Assembly (NCBI RefSeq): GCF_000949865.1
Contig: NZ_JWJH01000001.1
Span: 62,001 to 126,000 of the forward strand
Origin: Rhizobium nepotum 39/7
Lineage (GTDB): Bacteria; Pseudomonadota; Alphaproteobacteria; Rhizobiales; Rhizobiaceae
Length of the DNA stretch: 64,000 nucleotides
Reading direction: 5' to 3'
Shown: positions 8,364-18,358 of the stretch, piece after piece
Layout: each line of letters begins with the position of its first letter
How positions within the stretch are numbered: the first letter of the stretch is position 1
Notes under the pieces: generated by a model
What the model was told of the DNA's origin: nothing
Seen by the model: the letters and a program-made list of their open reading frames with translations, nothing else
The model's database searches: none
Program-made: the position numbers and the translations under genes

Positions 8364-10568
8364 ATGCTATTTAAATCGACTACGGGCCGGAATATCTTCG
8401 CAGTTGCTGCGTGCGGCGTCATTGCAACGATCGCGGCTTCGGCCGTGCTGTTTTATCGGTCCTTTGAGGATACGAGGGTCAACAGCATTGAGCGTATGCG
8501 GCAGATCGCCCACGCCGAAGCCTTGACGACCGAGAAGAATATCGGCGGCACGATCCATATCGTAAATAGTCTCGCTTCGGTTCTGGAATCGATGAAGCAG
8601 ACAGGCGACGCCGATCGGGGCAAGGCCGATCAGCTTATCCGGCACATGCTGGTAAACAATCCCGATGTGCTTGGCCTTTGGACTGGATGGGAGCCAAACG
8701 CGTTCGACGGCAAGGATGCGGACTTCGCCAACAGGGAGGGAAATGATGCGACCGGTCGTTACGTGCCCTATTGGGTGCGCAGCGGTGACAAAATAAGCAA
8801 CACCGCGTTGGTGGATTATACTACCGCAGGTCCGGGCGACTATTATCAATTGCCCTTCACACTGAAGAAAACAGTTGTCATCGAACCCTATTCCTATGCG
8901 ATCGATGGCAAGGAGGTTCTCATAACCTCTGTCGCCAAGCCGGTTGTCGTTGATGGCAAAGTGCTGGGGGTTGCCGGCCTCGATCTGTCGCTGGCGGAAA
9001 CGAACAGGGCGCTGTCGACCGTCCGGCCGATGGGAACGGGCTTCGTGAGCCTCATCAGTGGAGGCGGCAAGATCATCAGCCATCCCGATGCGGCGATAAT
9101 GGGGAAAAATCTCGCAGATGGCGGCACGCAGACCGTGGGCTGGGATCAACTGATCGCCAATCCCGGTACAGAACGGGAAATGACGGCGCAGGACGGAACG
9201 GTTTCCCTTGTCATCGCCTTGCCGGTCATGCTCACCGGCGACATGAAGTGGTATGCAATCGTTTCGGTGCCGGAAGACACCGTCTTTGCGCAGCTGCATG
9301 CGATGATGCGCGACGCCGCCTTGACAATCGTGACGGCGGCCGTGCTGCTGGCGCTGGCCGGCTGGTTTATTGCGCGACGGTTCATCAACCGCATCGCCAA
9401 CGTCATCGATGAAACCGCCCAGATCGCTCAGGGAAATCTGGAACTGACGCTGAAGGATATAGAGACCAGGGATGAGATCGGTGATCTTGCCCGCTCGCTT
9501 GACGTTCTGCGCGAAAGCAATCGTGAAAAGGCCTCGCTGGAGCGGGAAGCGGAGGCCAACCGCACTCTTGGCGAAGAGGAGCGTGTGGCCCGCGAACGCA
9601 AGGCTGCCGATGAGGCGAGCGGCATCCGGTTCGCCGTCGACAGTCTGGCCTATGCGCTGGCCAGGCTTGCGGATGGCGATGTGTCCTGCCGTATCGAGGA
9701 TCCTTTTGTCGATCGGTTCGATGCCGTACGCAACGATTTCAACGGATCGGCCGGGAAATTGCAGCGCGCGCTTTTGCGGGTATCGGACAACGCCTCCGGC
9801 ATCGATGCCGGTGCCAATGAAATCAAGTCGGCGTCGGATGATCTGGCAAGGCGAACGGAGCAGCAGGCCGCTGCCGTGGAGGAAACCGCCGCAGCCCTTG
9901 AAGAGATCACGATAACGGTGAAAGACGCCGCGAACCGGGCGCATGAGGCGGGTCGGCTTGTCTCGCGCACACGCATCGGCGCGGAACGATCGGGCGAGGT
10001 CGTGCGTCAGGCGGTGATCGCGATGGAGCGGATCGAAAAATCGTCGAGCGAGATTTTCAACATCATCGGCGTGATCGACGAGATCGCTTTCCAGACGAAT
10101 TTACTGGCGCTCAATGCCGGCGTGGAAGCGGCGCGTGCCGGTGAGGCTGGCAAGGGTTTCGCCGTGGTGGCGCAGGAGGTGCGCGAACTTGCGCAACGCT
10201 CCGCCGGTGCGGCGAAGGAAATCAAGTCGCTGATCACCAAATCCAACCAGCAGGTCGAAGAGGGCGTGCATCTGGTTGGCGATACCGGCAAGGCGCTCGA
10301 TGTGATCGTTGCCGAAGTGCAGGAGATCAACCAGCACGTCGCCGCGATCGTGGAATCCGCCCAGGAGCAGTCATCCGGCCTCCAGCAGATCAACATGGCC
10401 GTCAACCAGATGGATCAGGACACGCAGAAAAACGCCGCGATGGTCGAGCAAATGACCGCCGCAAGCCACAATCTGGCAGGGGAGGTCGATGCGCTGAACC
10501 GGCTGCTCGGCCAGTTTGAGCTGGGCTCGGGCACCGGCGCTCATCGCGGGGTTCTCGAGGCGGCCTGA
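8364..10568 (+). CDS. Methyl-accepting chemotaxis protein with periplasmic Cache domain
   Basis: A 734-residue chemoreceptor. Order of parts: transmembrane helix 1 (about 9-29), a large periplasmic dCache-type sensor (about 35-300; [24 protein letters not shown]), transmembrane helix 2 (about 312-333), a HAMP domain, a second HAMP-like segment, and the methyl-accepting signalling domain (about 490-710) with the hairpin tip core [26 protein letters not shown] just before the ATG at 8364 decides that start over the GTG at 8358. There is no C-terminal pentapeptide tether for CheR/CheB. It follows the polyol operon in the same direction and might sense the same nutrient, but it has its own long AT-rich leader, so that link is only a suggestion. 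Confidence 0.93.
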   Translation: MLFKSTTGRNIFAVAACGVIATIAASAVLFYRSFEDTRVNSIERMRQIAHAEALTTEKNIGGTIHIVNSLASVLESMKQTGDADRGKADQLIRHMLVNNPDVLGLWTGWEPNAFDGKDADFANREGNDATGRYVPYWVRSGDKISNTALVDYTTAGPGDYYQLPFTLKKTVVIEPYSYAIDGKEVLITSVAKPVVVDGKVLGVAGLDLSLAETNRALSTVRPMGTGFVSLISGGGKIISHPDAAIMGKNLADGGTQTVGWDQLIANPGTEREMTAQDGTVSLVIALPVMLTGDMKWYAIVSVPEDTVFAQLHAMMRDAALTIVTAAVLLALAGWFIARRFINRIANVIDETAQIAQGNLELTLKDIETRDEIGDLARSLDVLRESNREKASLEREAEANRTLGEEERVARERKAADEASGIRFAVDSLAYALARLADGDVSCRIEDPFVDRFDAVRNDFNGSAGKLQRALLRVSDNASGIDAGANEIKSASDDLARRTEQQAAAVEETAAALEEITITVKDAANRAHEAGRLVSRTRIGAERSGEVVRQAVIAMERIEKSSSEIFNIIGVIDEIAFQTNLLALNAGVEAARAGEAGKGFAVVAQEVRELAQRSAGAAKEIKSLITKSNQQVEEGVHLVGDTGKALDVIVAEVQEINQHVAAIVESAQEQSSGLQQINMAVNQMDQDTQKNAAMVEQMTAASHNLAGEVDALNRLLGQFELGSGTGAHRGVLEAA

Positions 10569-10605
10569 TCGGCCGCCCCGAAGTCCAGTTCGCCTTCTGA
10601 TGGGT

Positions 10606-11550
10606 TCAGCCCATCGGGAGGCGCCTGACGAAGCGCTGTTCCAGAACCTCGCTTCCCCACTGACTGCCCGGACGTTGCTCGACGCATGCGAAACCATGGG
10701 TCTCGTAAAGATGCCGTGCCGCTGCAAGGCCGTTGAACGTCCACAGATGGGTTTCGGTAAAGGCCTTCTCATCCGCGAAGGCGAGGGCGGTCGTCAACAG
10801 CCTGCGACCAACGCCTCCTCCGCGCACGCCATCATCGACGATGAACCAGCGTAGATGCGCGGCTCCCGGTCCAAGGTCCTCACCGTCGATTGCCACCGAG
10901 CCGATGATGTCCTCACCCCGCATCGCGACCCAGATCGCATTTTGCGGGTTTTCGAGCCGATTGCAAAAGGAGGCGAGACCTTCGGCAACAACGGATTCGA
11001 AACGCTGGCCGAAACCTGATGTCCGGGCGTAATACAGCGCATGCATCTGTGTGATGCGGGCAATGAGGCCCGGCCTGTAACCTTCGGTGATCTCGATTGC
11101 GGGAGCCGCAGCATTGGGTCTGTCTCCCAGCGCGTCAGTGTAAAGGCGAAGTCCTTCGAGGATCGTTCGGCCGTCCGCAGGCGCGAGCCGCGTCAGCGCC
11201 TTCGATACCTGCCGGTTTGCAAAGGCGTGAATGGCGCCAACCCGCTCTTGCCCTCGCCGGGCCAGACGCAGCCGCTTGATGCGGCTATCCTCTTCGTCCG
11301 TCTCTTCCAGAACGTCGCCCGACAGAACGAGTTTGCGAAGCATGCGGCTGATGCTCGATTTTTCAAGCCGAAGCAGCTTCCCAAGGTCACGCGCCGTAAT
11401 GCCCGGAAGCGTCTCGATCTCGATCAGGGCATGCACGGCGGAGGGTGGCAAATCGGTGCCGGCGAAATCTCCACCCATAAAACCGAGTTCGCGTACGAGC
11501 CGGCGGGAGGTGGAGCGGATATCATTTATGGGACAAGTTTGTTCAGACAT
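10606..11550 (-). CDS. MarR-family HTH / GNAT acetyltransferase fusion protein
   Basis: A 314-residue two-domain protein: an N-terminal MarR winged helix (about 1-145; LPPSAVHALIEIE, KSSISRMLRKLVLSG, EEDSRIKRLRLARRG) fused to a C-terminal GNAT N-acetyltransferase (about 155-314) with the acetyl-CoA loop VRGGGVGRRLL. The frame is open 35 codons further upstream, but the MSEQTCP start at 11550 gives the usual MarR N-terminus and leaves a palindromic operator just upstream. It is convergent with the chemoreceptor gene, with only 37 bp between stops. MarR-GNAT fusions are common in rhizobia; the acetylated substrate is not known from sequence. Confidence 0.88.
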   Translation of the reverse strand: MSEQTCPINDIRSTSRRLVRELGFMGGDFAGTDLPPSAVHALIEIETLPGITARDLGKLLRLEKSSISRMLRKLVLSGDVLEETDEEDSRIKRLRLARRGQERVGAIHAFANRQVSKALTRLAPADGRTILEGLRLYTDALGDRPNAAAPAIEITEGYRPGLIARITQMHALYYARTSGFGQRFESVVAEGLASFCNRLENPQNAIWVAMRGEDIIGSVAIDGEDLGPGAAHLRWFIVDDGVRGGGVGRRLLTTALAFADEKAFTETHLWTFNGLAAARHLYETHGFACVEQRPGSQWGSEVLEQRFVRRLPMG

Positions 11551-11565
11551 GCCAAATCCATTATA

Positions 11566-11580
11566 GTTGCATAGTGCAAC
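11566..11580. promoter_or_regulatory. Palindromic operator upstream of the MarR-GNAT gene
   Basis: GTTGCATAGTGCAAC is a perfect inverted repeat (GTTGCA / TGCAAC, 3-bp centre) placed 15 bp upstream of the chosen start codon. Short TTGCA-type palindromes overlapping the promoter are typical of MarR-family autorepressors, so I infer autoregulation. Binding is not demonstrated. Confidence 0.6.
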
Positions 11581-11775
11581 CATAATCACGTCAATGGAGC
11601 TTGCCAAGATTGCTGTCGCGAAAAAAGTCAGTTTTCTCCGCGAAAGTTGCGGCATCTATCATGGAACAACGGAATATGATGGCTAATCGATACCGCCGAT
11701 GACGTGACAGTCCTTTAAGCTCGCTCTTGCGGTGGTTGCGGGATCATTTGCCGCAGATGATTAGTCGGCTATAGG

Positions 11776-12120
11776 ATGGATATGCCCGATACGCCCCGAT
11801 TTTTCCGCTATACCATTTTAGCCGCGATGTTCCCGGTCGCAGCCCTCGGTATCGTGGGAACACCGAACGAATATCGCGCCATCGGCATCGCGGCCGTTGA
11901 TTGTGACGGGCCAATGTCCGTTCTGATCGCCGCCGTACCGGCACTTGTGGTCTATTGGCTTGTTGGCTGGACGTTTCTTTCCGGGGGCAAGCGCCGCCGT
12001 TTCCTGATTTCAGGTGGCGTTTGTGGGCTGGTTTGTCTGGCACTTGTCTGGAGCATTGGCGCGGCGCTCCAGGAACAGCGGAGAAATATGGCTGAAATGG
12101 CCTGTGATTCCCGGTTGTGA
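11776..12120 (+). CDS. Small hypothetical membrane protein
   Basis: A 114-residue protein (112 if the ATG at 11782 is used, which AGGA at 11773-11776 favours). It has three hydrophobic stretches, around residues 12-30, 46-68 and 80-97, separated by a basic loop GGKRRRF, and a hydrophilic tail. No family was recognised. It lies alone between two minus-strand genes and runs convergent with the lactate-dehydrogenase-like gene, ending about 43 bp from it. The hydrophobic pattern and plausible ribosome-binding site favour a real gene over a chance frame. Confidence 0.55.
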   Translation: MDMPDTPRFFRYTILAAMFPVAALGIVGTPNEYRAIGIAAVDCDGPMSVLIAAVPALVVYWLVGWTFLSGGKRRRFLISGGVCGLVCLALVWSIGAALQEQRRNMAEMACDSRL

Positions 12121-12162
12121 CGATGCCTTGAATCACAGGTCTGGAGCGGGATTTCGGACGAA

Positions 12163-13311
12163 TTAGTCGCGGAACCGCAGGTTCCGGCGTGTCAGCTGGT
12201 CTACGGTGGTGCAGCCCATCAGTTTCATGCCTCGCTCGATTTCGACGCGCATCTGCTCGAGCGCCCGCTCGACACCGGCCTGTCCGGCAGCCGCGAGCGG
12301 GAAAAGGTAATAGCGACCGAGACCAACGGCCTTCGCTCCCAGAGACAGGGCTTTGAGGACGTGCGTTCCACGCTGCACGCCACCATCCATCATCACGTCG
12401 ATCCGGTCGCCGACCGCATCGACGATCTCGGCCAGCTGATCGAAGGCGCTGCGCGAACCGTCTAGCTGGCGACCGCCATGATTGGAGAGCACGATGCCGC
12501 TGCAGCCGATCTCGGCGGCGCGCCTGGCGTCGTCCACGGACATGATCCCCTTCAGGCAGAACGGCCCGCCCCATTCGCGCACCATCTGCGCCACATCGTC
12601 CCAGTTCATGGAAGGGTCGAGCATTTCGGTAAAATAGCGGCTGATGGAAAGCGCACCGCCGTCCATTTTAATGTGGCCGTCGAGCTGTGGCAGACTGAAG
12701 CGCTCATGCCGTAGATAATTGATCCCCCAGGCCGGCTTGATGGCGAATTGGGCGAGGCCGGAAAGATTGAGTTTGAACGGAATGGCAAAGCCGGTGCGTT
12801 TGTCGCGCTCCCGATTTCCGCCCGTGATGCTGTCCACCGTCAGCATCATCGTCTGCACACCGGCGCTCTTGGCGCGCGCCATCATATCGCGGTTGAGGCC
12901 GCGATCCTTGTGAAAATAGAACTGATAGACCTGTGGGCCGCCGCTGATCCGGCGCGCTTCCTCAAGGCTGGTGGTGCCGAGGGAGGAGACGCCGAACATC
13001 GTGCCGCATTTTCCGGCTGCCGCAGCCACCGCCCGTTCCCCCTGATGATGGAAGAGACGTTGAAGGGCCGTCGGGGAACAATAGACCGGCATCGACAGCT
13101 TCTGCCCCATGACGGTGACAGACATGTCCACATCGGCTACGCCCCGCAGGACATCGGGAACGAGATCGCAATTGTCAAAGGCGGCCGTGTTTCGCCGGTA
13201 CGTCACCTCGTCGTCGGCAGCGCCATCTATGTAGTTGAAGATCGGTCCGGGAAGACGCTGTTTTGCCATGCGGCGAAAATCGTGGAAATTGTAGCAGTCT
13301 TTAAGTTGCAT
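12163..13311 (-). CDS. FMN-dependent alpha-hydroxy-acid (L-lactate-type) dehydrogenase
   Basis: A 382-residue flavoenzyme of the LldD/glycolate oxidase family. N-terminal PIFNYIDGAADDEVTYRRN is the family's usual start. Substrate and FMN residues can be followed through KLSMPVYCSPTALQ, QFYFHKDRG, MLTVDS and CLKGIMS, and the catalytic histidine is in the hallmark SNHGGRQLDGSR. MDGGVQRGTHVLKALSLGA carries the FMN phosphate site. Such enzymes oxidise L-lactate, glycolate or mandelate to 2-keto acids and pass electrons to quinone or oxygen. It lies downstream of the acidic-glycan operon on the same strand, but 155 bp separate them and co-transcription is uncertain. Confidence 0.9.
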   Translation of the reverse strand: MQLKDCYNFHDFRRMAKQRLPGPIFNYIDGAADDEVTYRRNTAAFDNCDLVPDVLRGVADVDMSVTVMGQKLSMPVYCSPTALQRLFHHQGERAVAAAAGKCGTMFGVSSLGTTSLEEARRISGGPQVYQFYFHKDRGLNRDMMARAKSAGVQTMMLTVDSITGGNRERDKRTGFAIPFKLNLSGLAQFAIKPAWGINYLRHERFSLPQLDGHIKMDGGALSISRYFTEMLDPSMNWDDVAQMVREWGGPFCLKGIMSVDDARRAAEIGCSGIVLSNHGGRQLDGSRSAFDQLAEIVDAVGDRIDVMMDGGVQRGTHVLKALSLGAKAVGLGRYYLFPLAAAGQAGVERALEQMRVEIERGMKLMGCTTVDQLTRRNLRFRD

Positions 13312-13466
13312 CTGTTACTCGACCGGTCCGGTTTGAAAGCTCTCGAAAGATGGTCCGAAACCTATACCGGGGATTTCGGGCGGGCAATCGTGCCTTCGAC
13401 GATTTCCGCACTGTCTGAGAGGCGGTCCGAGGGTAAAGCGGAGTGCGGATGTGCACCTGACGGCAT

Positions 13467-15089
13467 TCATTGCGAAAAACGATGGACGCCCCGTGGCCTG
13501 AACGGCAGGAGCTGTTCGGCATCGAGGAGCTTCGCCGCCAGCCAGATGACCGACATCCACATTTCAGTGCCCTGAAGTCCGGGCGGATGTCCTTCAGCGA
13601 AGGCAAATCCCCTGTCTTTTTTCCACCGCCCGCGGTTTCTCGTGAGAGTTTCGCGGGCGATCTTTTTCGCCTCGTCCCGTCGGTGATCCGTCTGTTTCAG
13701 GCATAAAAGAAGGGGGTGGATCGTATCGAGAAGGTTGCAGGCATTAAAATCCTCGCCATGAAAACCGGCATGGGCGCGATAATTGGCGATGACGGAGTCT
13801 ATCGCCGCTTCCGGATAGGGAAGAGGCAGGTCGAACTGGGCATATGAACCGCGCGTAAGCCGGTAAAAACCGTTGACGGGTTGAAGCAGGCCCTGTCCTG
13901 ATGTCGGCAGGCCCCAGAGACCGGTGGTTTTATCCGCATGCATTGCCAGCCAGCCGAAAAGCGCGTGGCGGTTGTTGCCCGATGTGAAATAGCGACCGTT
14001 GAAGTAAAGCGCCGTGGCGATGGCATCGACGGTCGCGCCGCAATGCCATGCGCGGTTTTGCCAGGGCAGGCTCTCCAGCAGAAGGGTGAGCGCATCCGCG
14101 TTCATATCCTCCACGAAAGCGATCGGTTGTTGCGGCGCGTCATCGAAACATTCGAGGGCGTATCCAACGGCCAGAATATTGTAGAGGATTTCGGGATCCT
14201 GTTCGGGAGGCAAGGAGCGGGGATGGCCGGCGGCGAAAAAAAGTCCTGTCCGTTCGTCTTGCATGTGCTTAAGGCCAGAGACGGTTTTTTGAACGTCGAA
14301 AACCGTTCGTTCCTGGCCGAAAGCCGCTGCGATCTCGACGGCGTCGCATAGATGCCGGGTGCTTTCAACAATCTGCCCGGAGGCGTCGGGCGAACGATAG
14401 AGACCGTCCACGCGGCAGGAGTCGATTGCGGGAAGCCAGCCTTCGGTGATTTCCTTGCCGAGTTCCAGCAGCAGGCCGTCGATCTCTTGCGGGGAATGCG
14501 CCGTTGTCTTATCTGTGCGGTATCGCAGGACCCGCGCAGGAACGCCGCCGGCAACGGCCATGGGAGGAATGTTCCTCGTCACCACGGCGCCTGCCGCGAT
14601 GATGGCTCCGCGCCCTATTTTAACGCCGTCCAGCACGGCGGCATTGGCGCCGATCCACACATCGTCGCCGATTTCTATGCCGAGCGATGTCAATGGCTGG
14701 CGATGGATGGGGGTCTCGGTATCATCGAAACCATGGTTGAAGCCGACAATGCTGACATGCGAGGCGATGCGCGCGCCATTGCCGATCTTCACCTTGCCGG
14801 AAACGCAGGCATAGGGGTTGATCGAGACGTTGTCGCCAAGCTCGATGTCGCCCCGCACAATTGCGTAACCTGCAATCCATGACTGCGCACCCATGAGCAG
14901 CCTGTCGGTATGCACCTCGGCTTTAGCGGCAATATAGATACCCTGCGCGAAAGTGGCGTTAGCGGAGCTCTCAAGGCCACGCAGTCGCGCCTGATGATCG
15001 GGACTGTCGATATCCTCCTGCTTCCTCTCCCAGGTCAGGATGTTCAGTCGACCAGAGTTTTCGGAGACAATCGGCGTGCCGCCTTTCAT
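13467..15089 (-). CDS. Left-handed beta-helix acyltransferase fused to an alpha-helical (toroid-like) domain
   Basis: A 540-residue two-part protein. Residues about 50-190 show hexapeptide repeats of a left-handed parallel beta-helix ([33 protein letters not shown]) with a LacA/Maa-like catalytic-histidine region (VGFNHGFDD) and the closing [11 protein letters not shown]. From about 215 to 525 it becomes a helical, Trp/Gly-rich domain ([25 protein letters not shown]) like alpha/alpha-toroid or glycosidase-type barrels; I recognise no exact family. Its ATG overlaps the stop of the DUF2264 gene (ATGA), so the two are translationally coupled. I infer O-acetylation, or recognition, of an oligosaccharide handled by this locus. 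The domain boundaries are estimates. Confidence 0.75.
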   Translation of the reverse strand: MKGGTPIVSENSGRLNILTWERKQEDIDSPDHQARLRGLESSANATFAQGIYIAAKAEVHTDRLLMGAQSWIAGYAIVRGDIELGDNVSINPYACVSGKVKIGNGARIASHVSIVGFNHGFDDTETPIHRQPLTSLGIEIGDDVWIGANAAVLDGVKIGRGAIIAAGAVVTRNIPPMAVAGGVPARVLRYRTDKTTAHSPQEIDGLLLELGKEITEGWLPAIDSCRVDGLYRSPDASGQIVESTRHLCDAVEIAAAFGQERTVFDVQKTVSGLKHMQDERTGLFFAAGHPRSLPPEQDPEILYNILAVGYALECFDDAPQQPIAFVEDMNADALTLLLESLPWQNRAWHCGATVDAIATALYFNGRYFTSGNNRHALFGWLAMHADKTTGLWGLPTSGQGLLQPVNGFYRLTRGSYAQFDLPLPYPEAAIDSVIANYRAHAGFHGEDFNACNLLDTIHPLLLCLKQTDHRRDEAKKIARETLTRNRGRWKKDRGFAFAEGHPPGLQGTEMWMSVIWLAAKLLDAEQLLPFRPRGVHRFSQ

Positions 15090-16960
15090 CGCAGCCGGCC
15101 CACATGGTTTTCCTCGAGAGCATGGGCCGGTACCCGGCGCCCCTCACGCTTGAACATGTCTTCCAGACTGGCGAGATCGGGAACATCGGGCAATGCCGCC
15201 AACGCCGCTTCCGCCGCCTTGTCGGCGGGCAGCGCCATGGACGCCGTCACGAGGAGCGTCTCGCCTGATAGAACTGTGCCGCGCAATTGCGGGACAAGGG
15301 TTCTTGCGTGAAGGAGGTTGGTGTTGGCGATCGCCTGATGGCACACGCCGTCGCGCCGGATGCCGACTGAGAGATCAACTATGGCGCTGGTGTCGCCTTG
15401 TCCGTAACAAACCGCGAGACCCTGCCCGGCTTCGGTGAGATCGCGGTTGAAATCTGCGCGAACGATGGCAAATCCGCCTTCGGATGTGTGTAGCGCGCGA
15501 GGGGTCCGGAGCCGGTGAAACCTGAGATGCCAGGGGTTGCGCGGAACGAGCCAGGTTTCGATTTCGACGTCCGCCCAAGGTCGCCAGCGCGAATAGAGGC
15601 AGTCTTGCGCGATCAATGCCTCCTCCATCGTTTCACGCGTGCGGAAATGACCGCCGTCGTCGGAAAGGCCAAGCATGCCATCGAAACTCGCGGCGGCAAA
15701 ATGCCGGTCGTCCGCCTCGACGTTAAAGGCATAACGGGTGGAATAGACGAATTTCGCATATTTTTCCTGCGCGCCGCGCATTTTGTCGTGCTGCTGCCCG
15801 GAGGATAAAACGACGACATTGCCCGGCGTGTGGAACGCCACCATGCCGGGTTCCGGCAATGGAACCGGCTCGGCGAACTCTTGCGGTTCCGCCTCCTCGG
15901 CCGTCCAGAACGGATGATCGGCCGGCAGCGCGAGCGGCAGGAAAAATTTGAGCGCCCAGTAGGGCGAGCAGGGGGAGTTGTAGCTCTCGCTCATCAGCAG
16001 GTTCGGATAGCCGTATCCAACTGAGAGGACGCCATCGCGATCCGCGATCGGTCGCTTCGACCACCAGCGGATGTGGCGCATGTAATAACCCTTGATCTGC
16101 GGCCAGGGCAGCGCTTCCAGACCGGAAAACGCCAGAGCGCCCCAGAAACCACCCGCCGCAAAACGATAGGTCTGACTGCGCCCGAAAGCGAGCGAGGACC
16201 CGTCCGGACCGAACCAGTGGCGCATATCGCTGGCGAAAACGCGGGACCGTTCGAGGAACCGCGTTTTTCGCGCATCGTCGCCTTTTGCAAGAACGGTGTA
16301 GATCAGGCCGTAAAAATGCATGGCGAAAGGAATGTAATGATCGACCCGGCGGACCGGCCCGTCCCGATACCAGCCGTTTCCGATATCGAAAGCTTCCAGC
16401 TCGTCAAGATAGGTCCGGGTCTTGGCGCTGTCGAAATTCACACCAGCCCGTTCCAGTCCGAGATCGATCAGGACACGGAAGAATTTCCAGTTATTGTCGA
16501 CGAATTCCCGTTCGCGCGCCGCCAGAAGATAGGTGGCGACATTTTGCTTCTCCGCTTCGGCAAGCGGTTCCCAGATGTGTTCGGGAACCATGGCAAGCGC
16601 AAACCCTATGGCCGCCAGTTCAACAAGCCGCTGGTTCCGGTCGGACGTATCGCCCCAATATTCGGGGTGAGCCGGATCGGTGCCGTTGGCCAGTCCGCGC
16701 CTGTAGAGGTCCCAGTGCGGAAAGGTATACCCGCCCGCAGCAAGCGGAACGATGCCCCACAATGGCCGGGCAAATCCTTCCAGCTCCGCTGCGGGATAAT
16801 CGAAAATTGCGCCCGTCGCGCCCAGCCGGACGCGGGCGCCACCTGAGGAAAAACACGCAAGCAGCGGATTGAAGAGATCGATCACGGCCTTTGCGAGGTC
16901 GTCTCTGGTCAGGAGAGAATTGTCAAAGAGCGGATTGGCTCGAGCGCTATCGTAAGTCAC
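15086..16960 (-). CDS. DUF2264 domain-containing protein
   Basis: A 624-residue protein matching DUF2264 from the N-terminus (LARPLW-type [16 protein letters not shown], then [17 protein letters not shown]) through a long Trp-rich helical region ([37 protein letters not shown]) to a beta-rich C-terminal part from about residue 370. The helical-barrel-plus-beta layout resembles polysaccharide lyases and heparinase-like proteins, but no activity can be assigned. Start is GTG at 16960; no better Met lies nearby. There is no signal peptide, so it should act in the cytoplasm with the GH88 and heparinase-type enzymes of the locus. It follows the binding-protein gene after a strong stem-loop. Confidence 0.82.
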   Translation of the reverse strand: MTYDSARANPLFDNSLLTRDDLAKAVIDLFNPLLACFSSGGARVRLGATGAIFDYPAAELEGFARPLWGIVPLAAGGYTFPHWDLYRRGLANGTDPAHPEYWGDTSDRNQRLVELAAIGFALAMVPEHIWEPLAEAEKQNVATYLLAAREREFVDNNWKFFRVLIDLGLERAGVNFDSAKTRTYLDELEAFDIGNGWYRDGPVRRVDHYIPFAMHFYGLIYTVLAKGDDARKTRFLERSRVFASDMRHWFGPDGSSLAFGRSQTYRFAAGGFWGALAFSGLEALPWPQIKGYYMRHIRWWSKRPIADRDGVLSVGYGYPNLLMSESYNSPCSPYWALKFFLPLALPADHPFWTAEEAEPQEFAEPVPLPEPGMVAFHTPGNVVVLSSGQQHDKMRGAQEKYAKFVYSTRYAFNVEADDRHFAAASFDGMLGLSDDGGHFRTRETMEEALIAQDCLYSRWRPWADVEIETWLVPRNPWHLRFHRLRTPRALHTSEGGFAIVRADFNRDLTEAGQGLAVCYGQGDTSAIVDLSVGIRRDGVCHQAIANTNLLHARTLVPQLRGTVLSGETLLVTASMALPADKAAEAALAALPDVPDLASLEDMFKREGRRVPAHALEENHVGRLR

Positions 16961-16990
16961 GGTGATGAATTTCCGGATTCCTGTTCAAGG

Positions 16991-17024
16991 AGAGGGCCGC
17001 AGGCGGGACAGCCTGCGGCCCTCT
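16991..17024 (-). terminator. Strong stem-loop behind the binding-protein gene
   Basis: AGAGGGCCGCAGGC pairs perfectly with GCCTGCGGCCCTCT: a 14-bp, GC-rich stem with a 6-base loop, 6 bp after the binding-protein stop and about 30 bp before the DUF2264 start. No U-tract follows on the minus strand. It may act as a partial terminator or as an mRNA 3'-end stabiliser that lets the binding protein be made in excess of the downstream enzymes. Confidence 0.6.
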
Positions 17025-17029
17025 GGCTA

Positions 17030-18310
17030 TTATTTGATGGCCTTGACGCCCTCGTTCATGTCCTTGATGCCGTCATCGATCGAAATATTGTCGGTCATCA
17101 GCGCGTCATGGACGCGGTTCAGAACGACCTCGATCTTGGCCGCATTCGGATTGACCGCCATTTCCAGATAGGCCTTGCCCGCCTGAAGCGCGTCCTTGCT
17201 GCCCTGATCCTGCGGGAAGCCCGGCAGAGACGCGATTTTTTGCGCCACGTCGTCGGTTCTGAGTGCCGGGAACGTGCCGGTGGAGGCGATGATGGCTGCG
17301 CCTTCAGGCCCGGTTACGAACTGGATGAAGTCCAGTGCTGTTTCCTTGTGGCCGGAATTCTTATTGACCGACAGTCCGGCAATCTGCGCCGCCGTCGCGC
17401 CTGCCGCCACGCCGTCGGGGTGGGGGAATTTCACGATGCCCCAGTTGGCGCTTTTCGACTCGCCCGACTTCACCTTGGCGATCTGGGTTCCAACAAACCA
17501 TGTTCCCATCGGCAACATGCCGATCGTTCCGTTGAAGAACAACGCGGAATAATGGGTGTTGGATGTCTTGAGCGAGGCATAGGACGGTATCGCGCCGCTC
17601 TTTTGCAGGGCGAGCGCACGCTCATACCAGGGTTTCAGGAATTCATAATTGCCGTCCACCAGCGTGTGTTTGCCATCCTGGATGCCGGGCAGTTGCACTG
17701 TCGAGCGCCAGGTATGCAAAAGCGCGCCGTAGACGCGGTTTGCGCCCATGCCGCCTTTCAGCTTGCCGGCGATTTCATCGAACTGCGCCCAGCTCATATC
17801 GTTGGTGGGGTAGGGCACGCCCGCCTTGTCGAAAATATCCTTGTTGTAATAGACCACCCAGAAATCCGAGCGGAACGGCAGGGCGTAAATCTTGCCGTCG
17901 ATGGTCAGTTCTTCGATCAGGCCGCCATAGGGTGACGTCTCGATCTTCTGATCCTTGATGAAGCCGCTGAGATCGGTGATGTTGCCGGCGCGCACCAGAT
18001 TGGCGTAGCCGGGAACGTCCTTGATGGTGACGACGTCAATATCCTTGGAGCCGCCGGTCAACTGCGTGGATATCATCTGCGTGTAATCTTGCGAGCCGAG
18101 GTCCACCACCTCGAACGTCACATTCGGATGCTTCTGTTTATAGGCCTCCATCAAGGGCTTGAAGTAAGCGCCCTTGTCCAGATCCCACAGCGCCCATTTC
18201 AGCGTGACTGGCGTATCGCCTGCGGCAAAAGCCGTTCCTCCCATGCCCATGGCAATGCCGAGACCGGCGGTTGCGAGAGCAAATGCACGTCTGGTTGTTC
18301 TAAACTCCAT
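17030..18310 (-). CDS. Extracellular solute-binding protein, family 1 (carbohydrate ABC importer)
   Basis: A 426-residue periplasmic binding protein of the sugar (family 1) type. The N-terminus has a signal peptide with a twin-arginine-like pair (TTRRAFALATAGLG) and probable cleavage after AFA (TAFAAGD). The mature part shows the usual ABC sugar-binding layout (LKWALWDLDKG, KIYALPFRSDFWVVYYNKDIF, LFFNGTIGMLPMGTW, LDFIQFVTGPEGAA). AAGGAG stands 9 bases before the ATG. It is the receptor for the two permeases and the ATPase of this operon, and the neighbouring lyase and GH88 enzymes imply an acidic oligosaccharide ligand. A stem-loop follows the stop. Confidence 0.92.
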   Translation of the reverse strand: MEFRTTRRAFALATAGLGIAMGMGGTAFAAGDTPVTLKWALWDLDKGAYFKPLMEAYKQKHPNVTFEVVDLGSQDYTQMISTQLTGGSKDIDVVTIKDVPGYANLVRAGNITDLSGFIKDQKIETSPYGGLIEELTIDGKIYALPFRSDFWVVYYNKDIFDKAGVPYPTNDMSWAQFDEIAGKLKGGMGANRVYGALLHTWRSTVQLPGIQDGKHTLVDGNYEFLKPWYERALALQKSGAIPSYASLKTSNTHYSALFFNGTIGMLPMGTWFVGTQIAKVKSGESKSANWGIVKFPHPDGVAAGATAAQIAGLSVNKNSGHKETALDFIQFVTGPEGAAIIASTGTFPALRTDDVAQKIASLPGFPQDQGSKDALQAGKAYLEMAVNPNAAKIEVVLNRVHDALMTDNISIDDGIKDMNEGVKAIK

Positions 18311-18358
18311 AGCCCGTTTCTCCTTCCCTGACTGATGTCGTTGTCTTCTCGGTATTTT

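Noticed and set aside
8367-9944. 525-codon open frame on the minus strand
   Set aside because: Antisense to the chemoreceptor gene, whose domain order is complete and unmistakable.
10559-10577. GGCGGCC/GGCCGCC hairpin at the end of the chemoreceptor gene as a terminator
   Set aside because: The stem begins inside the coding sequence and no T-run follows; it may be chance in GC-rich DNA.
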